DNA of 64,000 nt from Treponema sp. UBA4377 (lineage in GTDB: Bacteria > Spirochaetota > Spirochaetia > Treponematales > Treponemataceae), in assembly GCA_002391235.1 (NCBI GenBank), contig DGRX01000026.1, positions 3,145-67,144 of the forward strand, written 5' to 3'. Below the pieces are notes generated by a model. It saw nothing but the letters and a program-made list of their open reading frames with translations, ran no database searches and had not been told where the DNA came from. This document shows, piece by piece, positions 47,776 through 56,900 of the stretch; position 1 is the stretch's first letter, and each line of letters opens with the position of its first letter. The position numbers and the translations under genes are program-made.

Positions 47776-49332
47776 CTAAATCTCCACAATCAAGGCGCCG
47801 GTCTTTGCGTCGCGCCGCGGGCGGGAATCGCGTTCACGGCTGGAACTTCTTCCGCGCGAACCTAAATCGCTTTCCTGACTAGGACTGCGGCGGCCGCTTT
47901 TTGGGCTTGCCAAAACTTTTTTCCGACTAAAACGCGCGGCGGCCTTGGACTTGCCAATAGTCTCGGCTCCGCTCTTGGGCGTAAAATCATTTTCAACTTC
48001 AAGCAAGTCGCCGGAGTAAACCCGCTTGCCGCCTTTTGACAGCGCCAAAACAAGGCCTTGCTCCGAGCAAGCGTAGTGGCCAACGCGCGGCTTTTGTCCT
48101 TCGCGCTCTGGCGGCAGGCGGATAATGTCGGAAGCCACGCGCAAAAGGCCGCCGCTTTTTGGGCTTGCCTGCGCTTCCCGCGCGGCGCAAGCAGTATCAG
48201 TTGCGGCGACTTTTTCCAGACCAGAAAGGCCGCCGCTTCTTGGGCTTGCAAAAGATTTTTTTTCGTCCACGGTTTTTGGGCTTGCGTCCGATTCACGCGT
48301 ACCGCAATTCTTGGGCTTGCAAGCAATCTCGGCGCTGGCTAGGACAAACGAAATGACCGCGCGCTCTTTGGGAATGCCGGCCTTGGCCGAAAGCGCCAAA
48401 AGCTTTTTGGGAGCGTCGTCGGTGTCAAAGGCAAAGTTGCACCACTTGCCGTTGGCGCCGCCTTTTCCGGCGCGCCGGCCGTCCATCGGGCAACTTTGCT
48501 GGTGCGGGCACGGAGCCAGCGCGAACAAGCCGCGCCTGATAAATGCGTCGCGCATAAGCGAAACAAAACGCGCCGAGTTTGGCGTTCCTGGCTCGGCCAA
48601 GAAAACCGCAGGGCCGCTTCTATCGTTTGCCGCGCTTCCTTCGCTTGCAGCGCGCCCTTCGTTTGCCGGGCCGCTTTCAAAATCCAAATACTTAAAAAGC
48701 GCCTGCGAATATTTCTTTGCAAGGTAATCCGGCGGCTCGCCTCCGCGGCTTTGCAAAAGTTCGTTGAACATGTTGGCGCAAGTCACAAAGCGAGCCTTTT
48801 CTTTTACCGCGGTTCCAAGAGGGCCTTTGACGCGGACGATTTTCCACGGCTCGCCGCCTGTCGCCGCCGCGACTGACAAAAAGATTTCCTCGCCCAAAGA
48901 AAGCGCCAGCTGCGAAATGTCCATCACATACCAGACAAGCTTTTTTTGCCGCAAGTCGGGGCGGGCCAGCCAAAGCGCGCAAGGCAAAGTCAAAGGCCCG
49001 CTACCGATGTCAAGGCAAACGCCGCCGCCGCTCAAAAAGCCAAAGTCAAGGTTGGAAAAAAGGCGCGCAAGGCGGACAAGGTTCCACCACATAAAGTAGC
49101 GGACGTAGGAGGCCAAAAAAGTTTTTTCGTTCATGTAGCCCAGGCGGCGCGAGCCGCGGTCGTCGGTCATTTGATGGCTAAGCTCGCGGATAATTTTTGG
49201 AAGCGCGACAAGCTGCTTGGAGTTTGCCGGCATCGCGGACTGCGCGATTTGGTCAAAGTCCCGCAAAACTTTTTGGGCGTCGTCGGGAAGATTCTTAATG
49301 TCAAAAAGGCTTTGAACGATTTTTGTCGCCAT
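47776..49332 (-). CDS. Rsm22-like small-subunit rRNA methyltransferase with repeat insertions
   Basis: A 518-residue protein resembling the Rsm22 (METTL17) family. It has a Rossmann SAM site (CLDIGSGPLTLPCALWLA), CANMFNELL, and the cysteine block APCPHQQSCPMDGRR with KWCNFAF; cysteines of this kind bind an iron-sulfur cluster in mitochondrial homologues. The section after about residue 330 holds several copies of an Ala-Ser-Pro-Lys/Arg peptide encoded by a dispersed DNA repeat. The C-terminal 60 residues are Arg/Ser-rich. The rRNA target is not known. It is last in the ptsI-der-merR operon. Confidence 0.75.
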   Translation of the reverse strand: MATKIVQSLFDIKNLPDDAQKVLRDFDQIAQSAMPANSKQLVALPKIIRELSHQMTDDRGSRRLGYMNEKTFLASYVRYFMWWNLVRLARLFSNLDFGFLSGGGVCLDIGSGPLTLPCALWLARPDLRQKKLVWYVMDISQLALSLGEEIFLSVAAATGGEPWKIVRVKGPLGTAVKEKARFVTCANMFNELLQSRGGEPPDYLAKKYSQALFKYLDFESGPANEGRAASEGSAANDRSGPAVFLAEPGTPNSARFVSLMRDAFIRRGLFALAPCPHQQSCPMDGRRAGKGGANGKWCNFAFDTDDAPKKLLALSAKAGIPKERAVISFVLASAEIACKPKNCGTRESDASPKTVDEKKSFASPRSGGLSGLEKVAATDTACAAREAQASPKSGGLLRVASDIIRLPPEREGQKPRVGHYACSEQGLVLALSKGGKRVYSGDLLEVENDFTPKSGAETIGKSKAAARFSRKKVLASPKSGRRSPSQESDLGSRGRSSSRERDSRPRRDAKTGALIVEI

Positions 49333-49351
49333 AAAGGGCGGCCCCCTTAAT

Positions 49352-49669
49352 TTATTGTCTGAATTTTCTTAGCGCGAAAAACGCTTCGGTCAATTCGCGG
49401 CGGGCGCTCCTGATTTGGCCAAGCAAGTCGGCGGACTTTTCAAAGGCCTCGGACTCGCTTATGATTTGGCCGCGCGCGCCTTCTATCGTGAATTTTTTTT
49501 GGTAAATCAAATGCTTCATTCGCAAAATGATTTCCATATCCTTTTGGCTGTAGAGGCGGCGGCCGCCCAAATCTTTTTTTGGCGCGATGCCGGGAACAAC
49601 TTCTTCCCAGTAGCGCAAGACATGCTGCTTTACGCCGGCAATCTCTTCCACTTGGCCAATCGTGTACAT
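49352..49669 (-). CDS. MerR-family regulator
   Basis: A 105-residue protein with an N-terminal winged helix (MYTIGQVEEIAGVKQHVLRY, then GGRRLYSQKDMEIILRMKHL) and a short C-terminal helix, without a clear ligand domain. ATG 49669 overlaps the der stop as TGATG, with GGGAG upstream; the seven-residue longer frame lies in der. Its target is unknown, but cotranscription with der is conserved enough in spirochaetes to be worth noting as context only. Confidence 0.8.
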   Translation of the reverse strand: MYTIGQVEEIAGVKQHVLRYWEEVVPGIAPKKDLGGRRLYSQKDMEIILRMKHLIYQKKFTIEGARGQIISESEAFEKSADLLGQIRSARRELTEAFFALRKFRQ

Positions 49670-51141
49670 CAGCGCTCCCGGTCTTCCCACTTTTGCCGGC
49701 TGGCCTTAAGTTCCAGCTGAACGGGAATTTTGTCAAAGCCCAAGTCTTCGCGGATTCTGTTTTTTAGGAACGTAATATACGTAAGCGGAACGGTGTCAGG
49801 CCGCGTCGCGAATATCACAAAGCTTACGGGATTGACGCTTGTTTGCGTCATGTAGCGGATTTTAAAATGCATTGTCTTTGAGGCCGGCGGCGGATACTTG
49901 ATAAGCCAATCCTTTAGCGCGGCGTTGAGCGCGGCGGTCTCCACCTTGCGCGTGACTTGTCCGTAAAGCTCAAGCGCGGTGTCCATAAGCTTTTTCATTC
50001 CGTCGCCGTTGAGCGCGGACGTTTCCACAATCGGAGCCCAGTTCATTTGGCCAAACATTATGCGGATGTTTTCCTCGGCCTTGCGCGCGGCAGTCCTTCC
50101 CTTTTCCTGCGTGTCCCACTTGTTAAGGACAAAAATTATCGGACGGCCGCGCTCGTAGGCAAGCGCGCAGATTTTTTTGTCTTGCTCGGCCAAGCCTTCT
50201 TGCGCGTCGATCATCAAAAAGACAACGTCGCAGTCGTCCAAGGTTTTTATCGCGCGGTTTACCGAATAATACTCAACGTTTTCCTTTACCTTGCTTTTTC
50301 GCCTGATTCCCGCCGTGTCAAGCAAAAGGCAGTCGCGGCCGTTGTAGCGGAAAGAGCCTTCGACAACGTCGCGCGTGGTTCCCGCGTAATCGCTTACGAT
50401 AGAGGCCTCGCTGTGCGTAAGGCGGTTGGAAAGCGTTGACTTTCCGGTGTTGGGCTTTCCCAAAATCGCGATGCGGACAGGCGGCTCTTCCTCCTGGCCT
50501 TCCTTGACGTTTGAAAAATCCAAGCGGCCCGCGATTTTTTCGGAAAGCTCGGTGATGTTGTCACCATGCTCGGCGCTGATAAAAAGCAGTTCCTTAAAGC
50601 CAAACTGCAAGTAGTTCCAAGCGACGCTTTCACCGCGGCCGCCTTCGGTCTTGTTTACGGCGGCGATCACCTTGTTCCAGTAAGGACGCAGTTGGTGGAC
50701 AAACTCTTCGTCTTCGGGAGTGATTTCGCCAGCCTCTAGCAAAAGCAAAATCAAGTCAGCCTTCTTTATCATTTGAATTGTCTTTTCGACAACCAAGTCG
50801 TCCATCACCGCTTCCATCGTGCCGACGTCGCGCGTAAGCTTGTAGCCGCCGGTGTCCATAAGGTGAACGGGCTTTCCGGCGATAAAGGCCGTGGCCTCAA
50901 CCGGGTCGCGGGTCACGCCGGGCGTTGGGTCCACAATCGCGATTCGCCTTTTCATAAAGCGGTTGAAGAGCGTTGACTTTCCAACGTTGGGGCGGCCGGC
51001 CAAAACGACTAGCGGCAAATTGACGTATGTTTTTTTTGGGTCGTATTCGGGGCCGGCTTCTTGGGCTTGCAATCCGCTCGCTTCTTGGGCTTGCGGCAAG
51101 TCCGCGTCTTGGCCTTGAATAATATTATCTTCGTTTTCCAT
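49669..51141 (-). CDS. der: ribosome-assembly GTPase Der (EngA)
   Basis: A 490-residue double GTPase that acts in 50S assembly. G1 motifs are GRPNVGKST (about residue 49) and GKPNTGKST in the second G domain, with NKTEG and NKWDTQ as the G4 motifs and a C-terminal KH-like domain (YPPPASKTMHFKIRYMTQ). The first about 42 residues precede the usual Der start and contain Pro-Gln-Ala-Gln-Glu-Ala twice, from the dispersed repeat. ATG 51141 overlaps ptsI by 17 bp; a TTG near 51018 would give the standard length but lacks a ribosome site. Confidence 0.95.
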   Translation of the reverse strand: MENEDNIIQGQDADLPQAQEASGLQAQEAGPEYDPKKTYVNLPLVVLAGRPNVGKSTLFNRFMKRRIAIVDPTPGVTRDPVEATAFIAGKPVHLMDTGGYKLTRDVGTMEAVMDDLVVEKTIQMIKKADLILLLLEAGEITPEDEEFVHQLRPYWNKVIAAVNKTEGGRGESVAWNYLQFGFKELLFISAEHGDNITELSEKIAGRLDFSNVKEGQEEEPPVRIAILGKPNTGKSTLSNRLTHSEASIVSDYAGTTRDVVEGSFRYNGRDCLLLDTAGIRRKSKVKENVEYYSVNRAIKTLDDCDVVFLMIDAQEGLAEQDKKICALAYERGRPIIFVLNKWDTQEKGRTAARKAEENIRIMFGQMNWAPIVETSALNGDGMKKLMDTALELYGQVTRKVETAALNAALKDWLIKYPPPASKTMHFKIRYMTQTSVNPVSFVIFATRPDTVPLTYITFLKNRIREDLGFDKIPVQLELKASRQKWEDRER

Positions 51142-52807
51142 CTAAAATCGCTTCCAGTTCTTTTACGGTTATCGTAGAAAGTTTTTCCTTCACCAAAGAA
51201 ATTTGCGAAGGACCCATGCTAAGGTTTCGGATTCCCATTCCAGCCAGCATCATCGCGCTGTCGATGCGGCTTGCCATCTCGCCGCAAACCGAAACCGGTA
51301 TGCCAGCCCCGTCCGCCGCCTTGATTGTGTTTTGAATCAAGCGCATGACGGCCAAATGAGACTCGTCGTAGCAATCGGCCACGTTTATGTTTTCGCGGTC
51401 AACGCCCAAAGTGTATTGCGTCAAGTCGTTTGTTCCGATTGAAAAAAAGTCCGAGACCGTGGCCAGACAGTCGGCGATGATTCCGGCGGCGGCGGTCTCT
51501 ACCATAATGCCGATCGGAACGTCCTTGACTTTTATTCCTTCGTCCAAAAGCTCGTCGCGGACTTGGCTTGCGATATTGCGGGCCAGCTCAACTTGCTCTT
51601 GGCTTGTAATCAGCGGGAACATTATCTTTAAGTTTCCGTAAATGCTGGCGCGGTAAAGCGCGCGAAGCTGCGTCTTAAAAAGCTGCGGAGTTTTTAGGCT
51701 CATTCTAATCGCGCGCAAGCCCATCAAAGGATTTTTTTCCGTGTCGGCGGGAGCGTCAACCATCTTTAAAAGCTTGTCGCCGCCAGCGTCAAGCGTTCGG
51801 ATTGTGACAGGCCGGTCGCCCATGATTTGCAAAACTTCCTTGTAGGCCTCAAACTGCGTTTGCTCGCTTACGGAACGAACGCCGCCCTCGCCGGAATTCA
51901 ACTCGTTCATAAAAAGGAATTCCGTCCTAAAAAGGCCGATGCCTTCCGCGCCTTCTTCAAGCGCGATTTTGGCTTCGTCAACCGTTCCGATGTTGGCGTA
52001 AAGATGGAAGCGCTCGCCGTCTTTTGTCTGGGCGGGCCTTGAGCGGAAAAGCAAAAGCGCCTTTTTGCGCTCGGCGATTTGCTCGACTTTTTTTTGGTAG
52101 TCCAAGACCGTGCCCGCGTCTGGGTCCACGATAAGCTCGGCGGAATCCGCGTCAAGGATTATGCGCTCGCTGTTTTGGATTTGCTTTATTTCTTTGGGAA
52201 GGGCGAATACCGCAGGAACGCCGTAGCTGCGCGCCAAAATCGCGACGTGGCTGGAAAGGCCTCCCTCCACAAGCGCCAAGCCCGACAAGCGCTTTTTTGA
52301 AATGACCATCGCGTCGCTGGCGTTAAGCGACTGCGCGATCAAGACGACGCCTTCGGGCACTTGCTCCATGTCAAAGGGATGGATGTTCAAAAGCTCGTTT
52401 AGGACGCGGCCAAAAATGTCGATGATGTCCTGCGCGCGCTCGGCCAAATAATCGTTTCCGCTGTCGCGCAGGCGCTGGGCGTACTCCTCCATCTTAAAGT
52501 CAAGGATGAACTCGACGTTAAAAAGGCGCTCGGCGATGCAGTCGCCCACTTCCTTGTTAAAGACCGGGTCGGCCAACATCAAGGAATATGTCTCGAAAAT
52601 TTCCTTGTTGCCCTGGATTTGTTCCAGCTGGATTTTGATTTGCTCGGCAACCGAGTCGCGCGCGTAGACATAGCGGAGCCATTCTGAATCCACCTGCTCT
52701 GCCGTTATCGGCGTTTGAGGAATGACGCGCTGCGCTTGGTCGGGAATTACAAATGCGTTGCCCCGCCCAATTCCGGGCGAAACCGACGCTCCAAAAAACA
52801 AATCCAT
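51125..52807 (-). CDS. ptsI: PTS Enzyme I
   Basis: A 560-residue phosphoenolpyruvate-protein phosphotransferase, the entry point of the PTS. The phospho-histidine is His187 in GGLSSHVAILAR, the substrate loop is near GLFRTEFLFM, and the active-site cysteine is in SVCGEMASR. It phosphorylates HPr, which can pass the phosphate to the EIIA at 9710-10171. No ptsH is in the window. There is no Shine-Dalgarno sequence and the -10 box lies nine bases before the ATG. Confidence 0.96.
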   Translation of the reverse strand: MDLFFGASVSPGIGRGNAFVIPDQAQRVIPQTPITAEQVDSEWLRYVYARDSVAEQIKIQLEQIQGNKEIFETYSLMLADPVFNKEVGDCIAERLFNVEFILDFKMEEYAQRLRDSGNDYLAERAQDIIDIFGRVLNELLNIHPFDMEQVPEGVVLIAQSLNASDAMVISKKRLSGLALVEGGLSSHVAILARSYGVPAVFALPKEIKQIQNSERIILDADSAELIVDPDAGTVLDYQKKVEQIAERKKALLLFRSRPAQTKDGERFHLYANIGTVDEAKIALEEGAEGIGLFRTEFLFMNELNSGEGGVRSVSEQTQFEAYKEVLQIMGDRPVTIRTLDAGGDKLLKMVDAPADTEKNPLMGLRAIRMSLKTPQLFKTQLRALYRASIYGNLKIMFPLITSQEQVELARNIASQVRDELLDEGIKVKDVPIGIMVETAAAGIIADCLATVSDFFSIGTNDLTQYTLGVDRENINVADCYDESHLAVMRLIQNTIKAADGAGIPVSVCGEMASRIDSAMMLAGMGIRNLSMGPSQISLVKEKLSTITVKELEAILDGKRR

Positions 52808-52815
52808 CGCAAAAT

Positions 52816-52844
52816 ATTATAGTGGAAGAAAGCGGAATTTTCAA
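52816..52844 (-). promoter_or_regulatory. promoter of the ptsI-der-merR-rsm22 operon
   Basis: Minus strand: -35 TTGAAA (52839-52844), 17-base spacer, consensus -10 TATAAT (52816-52821). The predicted start is within a few bases of the ptsI ATG at 52807. Confidence 0.82.
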
Positions 52845-52965
52845 GGGGAGCGCTCGGCCCGCATAGTCGCGGCAGAAGCGGCTAAAATGACTTTTTTTTT
52901 ACGAATTTTTCAAAAAAATGCCAAAATCTTGATAAAAATTCATATGATATATGTAAGGAGGAATT

Positions 52966-53865
52966 ATGAAAGCAAGTAAAAAAATAAAGTCTGGCGTGTT
53001 CGCTGACCTTTTCTGCGACGACGAAAAAGACGGAAAGAAAAACTTTCTGTCTCTCTACAATGCCATTCACGGAACCAATTTAAAGCTGGAAAACACCAAG
53101 CTAGAGCGAAAGGTGATTCCACAGGCAATTTACAAAACCTTTGACAATGACATTAGCGTATTGGTCAACGGCAGGCTCTTTATCCTTATCGAGCACCAGT
53201 CCACTCCAAACGAAAACATGCCGCTGCGTTGCTTGGAGTATTATGTCCATCTGCTCTACGGAATCGTTCCCGCAAAGGCGCGTTATAAAAAAACGCTTTT
53301 TAAGATTCCCTCGCCAGAATTTTATGTTTTCTACAACGGCAAGACAGAATTGGAACCTAAGCGTGAGCGGACTATGCGCTTGTCAGACGCATTCATCGAA
53401 CCGCAAGAAGAGCCAACCTGCGAAGTGAAAGTAAAATTTGCCAACATCGGTGGAACGGTTGGCAAAAACTTGCCAGTCGTCAAAAACTGCGCTATAATGC
53501 AAGAATACTGCGAGTTTATGGAAATCGTTGCTCGCAACCGAGCGGCACTTGGAACAACTCCGCCTGATATTGAGCTGATAAACTGCTACGACAAGGCGAT
53601 AAGCGAGGCAATAGAAAAGGGCATTCTTGTTGACTATCTTTCACGCAAAGCCACGGAGGTAAGGAATATGTTTTTTGGTGAGTATGATTATGACACAGAT
53701 TTGCAAGTCGCAAAAGAAGAAGCCGCAGAAAGAAAAGCCCAAGAAACCGCGTGTAATCTTTTAATGAAAAGAATACCCGTCGAAACAATTTCAGAATGCG
53801 TTGGCCTTACTATAGAACAAGTGTTGGAGCTGCAAAAAGAATTGGCTACGCAAACCGCAAACTAG
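52966..53865 (+). CDS. Rpn-family recombination-promoting nuclease / PD-(D/E)XK transposase-like protein
   Basis: A 299-residue protein of the Rpn (PD-(D/E)XK) family. The nuclease core is residues 62-110, with Asp in FDNDISVLVNGR and the Glu-x-Gln pair in LFILIEHQSTPNEN. Family members cut DNA and can move or raise recombination rates. The C-terminal 60 residues are helical and may form a coiled coil. AAGGAGG precedes the ATG. It stands alone, convergent with the giant lipoprotein gene. Confidence 0.82.
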   Translation: MKASKKIKSGVFADLFCDDEKDGKKNFLSLYNAIHGTNLKLENTKLERKVIPQAIYKTFDNDISVLVNGRLFILIEHQSTPNENMPLRCLEYYVHLLYGIVPAKARYKKTLFKIPSPEFYVFYNGKTELEPKRERTMRLSDAFIEPQEEPTCEVKVKFANIGGTVGKNLPVVKNCAIMQEYCEFMEIVARNRAALGTTPPDIELINCYDKAISEAIEKGILVDYLSRKATEVRNMFFGEYDYDTDLQVAKEEAAERKAQETACNLLMKRIPVETISECVGLTIEQVLELQKELATQTAN

Positions 53866-53978
53866 TCCGCGAATATAAAGTTGACAAACTCGAAATTGAA
53901 AAACGCTTGCAGTCGGCGGAGGCATGACCATGAACCTTCGCGACAGAGCCCTTATCATAGAGCGAAAACACGAGCGGC
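53866..53978 (+). other. coding-like tail after the Rpn gene
   Basis: In another frame 53865-53927 reads VREYKVDKLEIEKRLQSAEA, then a stop, and a further frame starts MTMNLRDRALIIERKHER. These charged helical pieces resemble the C-terminal part of Rpn paralogues. They may be the eroded end of a longer or second copy. Confidence 0.3.
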
Positions 53979-56900
53979 CTAGAACACGCGGACAGCGCGG
54001 ACGTAGAGCTCTGCTGTTTTGTTCTGATTGCCGCCGCCGCCGTTTAGGTGATAGGTTAAGGCATAGTTTTTGGCGACCGTATCATTATCGTCCTGCGACG
54101 ACGCCCAGTGATTGTACTTTACCAAAGCAACTACATCGTCCCCTGTTCCAATTTTGTTTATAGAATTGTTCACCGCATCGAACGCGATTTTAAGGGGGCG
54201 AAGCTCTGTATAAGCGGGCAAGTACCAACCGCTTGAAGAGCCTCTTACCTTCACGCCGTATGTGTCGCACCAATTAAAGGCGGGATAATTAGTCGCAGGG
54301 CTTGCGGAACCTGTCGGGTCGGCAGTTTTGACCACGGCCCAGTTTCCGCTTCCGTCGTATTCGCTCAAAGACAATTTAACATTGTAAGTGCTGACCGAAC
54401 TTGACGACCAAGCAACCGTTGTCTGCTTTAGTCCCACGCCAAGATTCTTTGTTCCCAAATCAATTTCACCGACAGGCTCGGTGTAGTAAATAACCGCGAC
54501 GGCGGCGGCCTTTTGCATGTCGCTAAGCGTAAGGCTCTCGCTGTAAGATGTGGCGCTTCCGTCGCTAAAGACAATGTCGCCAACCGCCAGCGCGGAACCG
54601 GGCTCCTTGTTTCCAATATAAGCCGGAGTGGCGCCATTGTTCTGCACAAACCTAAAGCCGCTGCGCTGGGAAACGCGGGATGGGTCGCTGCTGCCGGGAT
54701 TACTAAGCTTAAGATTACCGCTGGTGCTTTCACAAGCCGCATTGCCGCCTTTTTCACGCCTCTTTCCAGCGGCAGCATCCAAATCATGACACCATTCAGT
54801 GTTGTTTCCGCACATGTCATAAAGGCCAAGCGCGTTTGCTGTTTTTTTGCCGGCGCAGTGCAAAAGACTGTCGCCGCCTTTTATCCACGCCACATCTGTC
54901 ACAGTGTCGCTTCCAGCGTAAGTATAGTTCCAAGCGGTCGCGCTTGGATTTCCTCCGCGCGCGGCAAATTCCCACTCGGCCTCTGTCGGAAGGCGCGCGC
55001 CGTTTGCCGTGCAGTTTTCCATATCCGTATTGCTAGTTGTGGAAGCCTTTATATACGGACAATCCTGTCCTCCAGGAGCCGAAGAATAACCGTCCGTATC
55101 GTTGCATATGCGCAAGGGCGTATTATAATCTGCGTCAGTGTAATAAACCGGCGTCAAGCCATTGTACTCGCTGTAGGCGTTGCACCAAACAACCGCGTCG
55201 CGCCAACTTACAAAAGTCACAGGCCTTTGTCCGCCGCGGCCTTCTCCGCTGTTGACCAAAGCTGTTGTTGGCGGAACGCTCTCTGTTGGAGCCGAGCCGC
55301 TCAAAGCATCCACGCCCTCTTTTCCATAACTTCCGAATGAGTATGGATTCGTCGCCCTGTGTATGGCCCACTGGTATACGGCGTACCACAAGTCATAGGT
55401 CACTTCGTATTTCGCCATATTTGTTGAACGGACGGGAATAGGATTAGACGCCGAAGCGGCGCTAAACGCTCCTGAGGTTACATCCGCGCTAGAGGTTGAC
55501 GACGTTTTTGGACGGGTGGTCACAGTTCCGCCAGGCACAGTTACTTGCGCGGGAGGGTTTAAGTATAACACAGCCTGAGGCGACACAAATGAAAGCAGGC
55601 ATACATCCTTTGTAGAATCATCGAGCGCAAAATACGCGATGTTTGTCATGGTCGCGCCGCTAGAAATGACTGGAGTTCCGATGACGCAGCCTGAGGCCAT
55701 GTTGGGCGTCAAAATTATGTTTCCGCTTCCGCTTGCCTTTGAAAGGCTGGAAAGTTTTATGCCGCTGTTGGCGTTGGCCAAGCCTATGTCTTGCGCGGCG
55801 CTTGTCGTTCCAAACTTGCAGGCGCCGGACAAGGTGAACGACTTTCCGCTTGCCGCTCCTTCGTAGTAAACGGCGGCGCCTAAATCGCCGGCGGCGTTGG
55901 CGTTGAACATGGCGGCGGAGACTGTGAGCTTGCCGCTGTTATAAATGCCGCCGCCGTTGGCCTCGGCGTAATTGTATTGAACGATTGAGCCGTTTTTTAA
56001 AGTGACGGTTCCGCCATTGTTGTAAATGCCGCCGCCCTTTTTTGCCGCGTAGTTTGAGCAAAGCGTTTCGGACGAAGCGACGGCGGAAGCGCTTTCCGCT
56101 CCTATTACGCAAGAGTCCAGAGTCGCTTGGGCGCCGGAGCCGTTAACGAACATGGCCCCGCCGCAACCGTCGTAACTGCCCGTGCCGGAAGGGGATTTGC
56201 ATCCGCTGATTTCCGCTCCCGTAAGGTTGACCGTTCCGTTGCAGGATATTCCGCCGCCTTTAGCGCTGGAGCAGCCGCTTATTTTTAGGCCTTGGCTGGA
56301 TTCTAGTTCCGCGCCGGCGGACACCAAAAAGCCGCCCTGCGTTCCGCCTGTGACGCTTGAGTCGTCAACCGTGACGTTTCCCGCGGCCACTTGAATGTTG
56401 CTTAGTTTGTCAAACTTTAAGTATTGTACAGTGACTGTTCCGTTAGAAGTAATATTGTAGGTTCCAGCAGCGCTTCCGCCGCTGATTGTTCGCCAGCTTG
56501 TAGTATTGTCTCCGAGTATTTTTACTTTTACGCCGCTGTTTACCGTGGCCGTTTTGTTCGCAGTCGTTCCAGCGTCAATGTCGCCTTGGACTTGAACGAT
56601 GTATTCTGGGGACGAGTTTTTTGCGGCCATATCGTTTACGATATTCAAAGCCTTGTAAAGAGTTTTTACAGGGGCAAAGGCCGAGCCGCTATTGCTGTCG
56701 TTGGCCGTCACTCCCGAAACACCAGATCCGCCAACATAAACTTTGCCGCTGGCCAACACGCTGTTTTGTTTGTTCACCACAGCGCTTGTAATTGTGGTAA
56801 AGCCGGATCCGCTTGAGGCGATATAGTCCGCGTGGCCGTATGGAACGGAAGTCGTAAGGTTTGAGTAAACCATCGCGGTTTCGTTGATAACATAAACGAT

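Noticed and set aside
47862..48326. 154-codon minus-strand frame with repeated Gln-Ala-Gln-Lys
   Set aside because: It is the dispersed repeat read in a second frame inside the rsm22-like gene, without a start signal; the main frame covers conserved domains.
54600..54800. Active FGE (sulfatase-modifying) enzyme
   Set aside because: The paired catalytic cysteines of true FGE are not seen; the domain is treated as a fold only.
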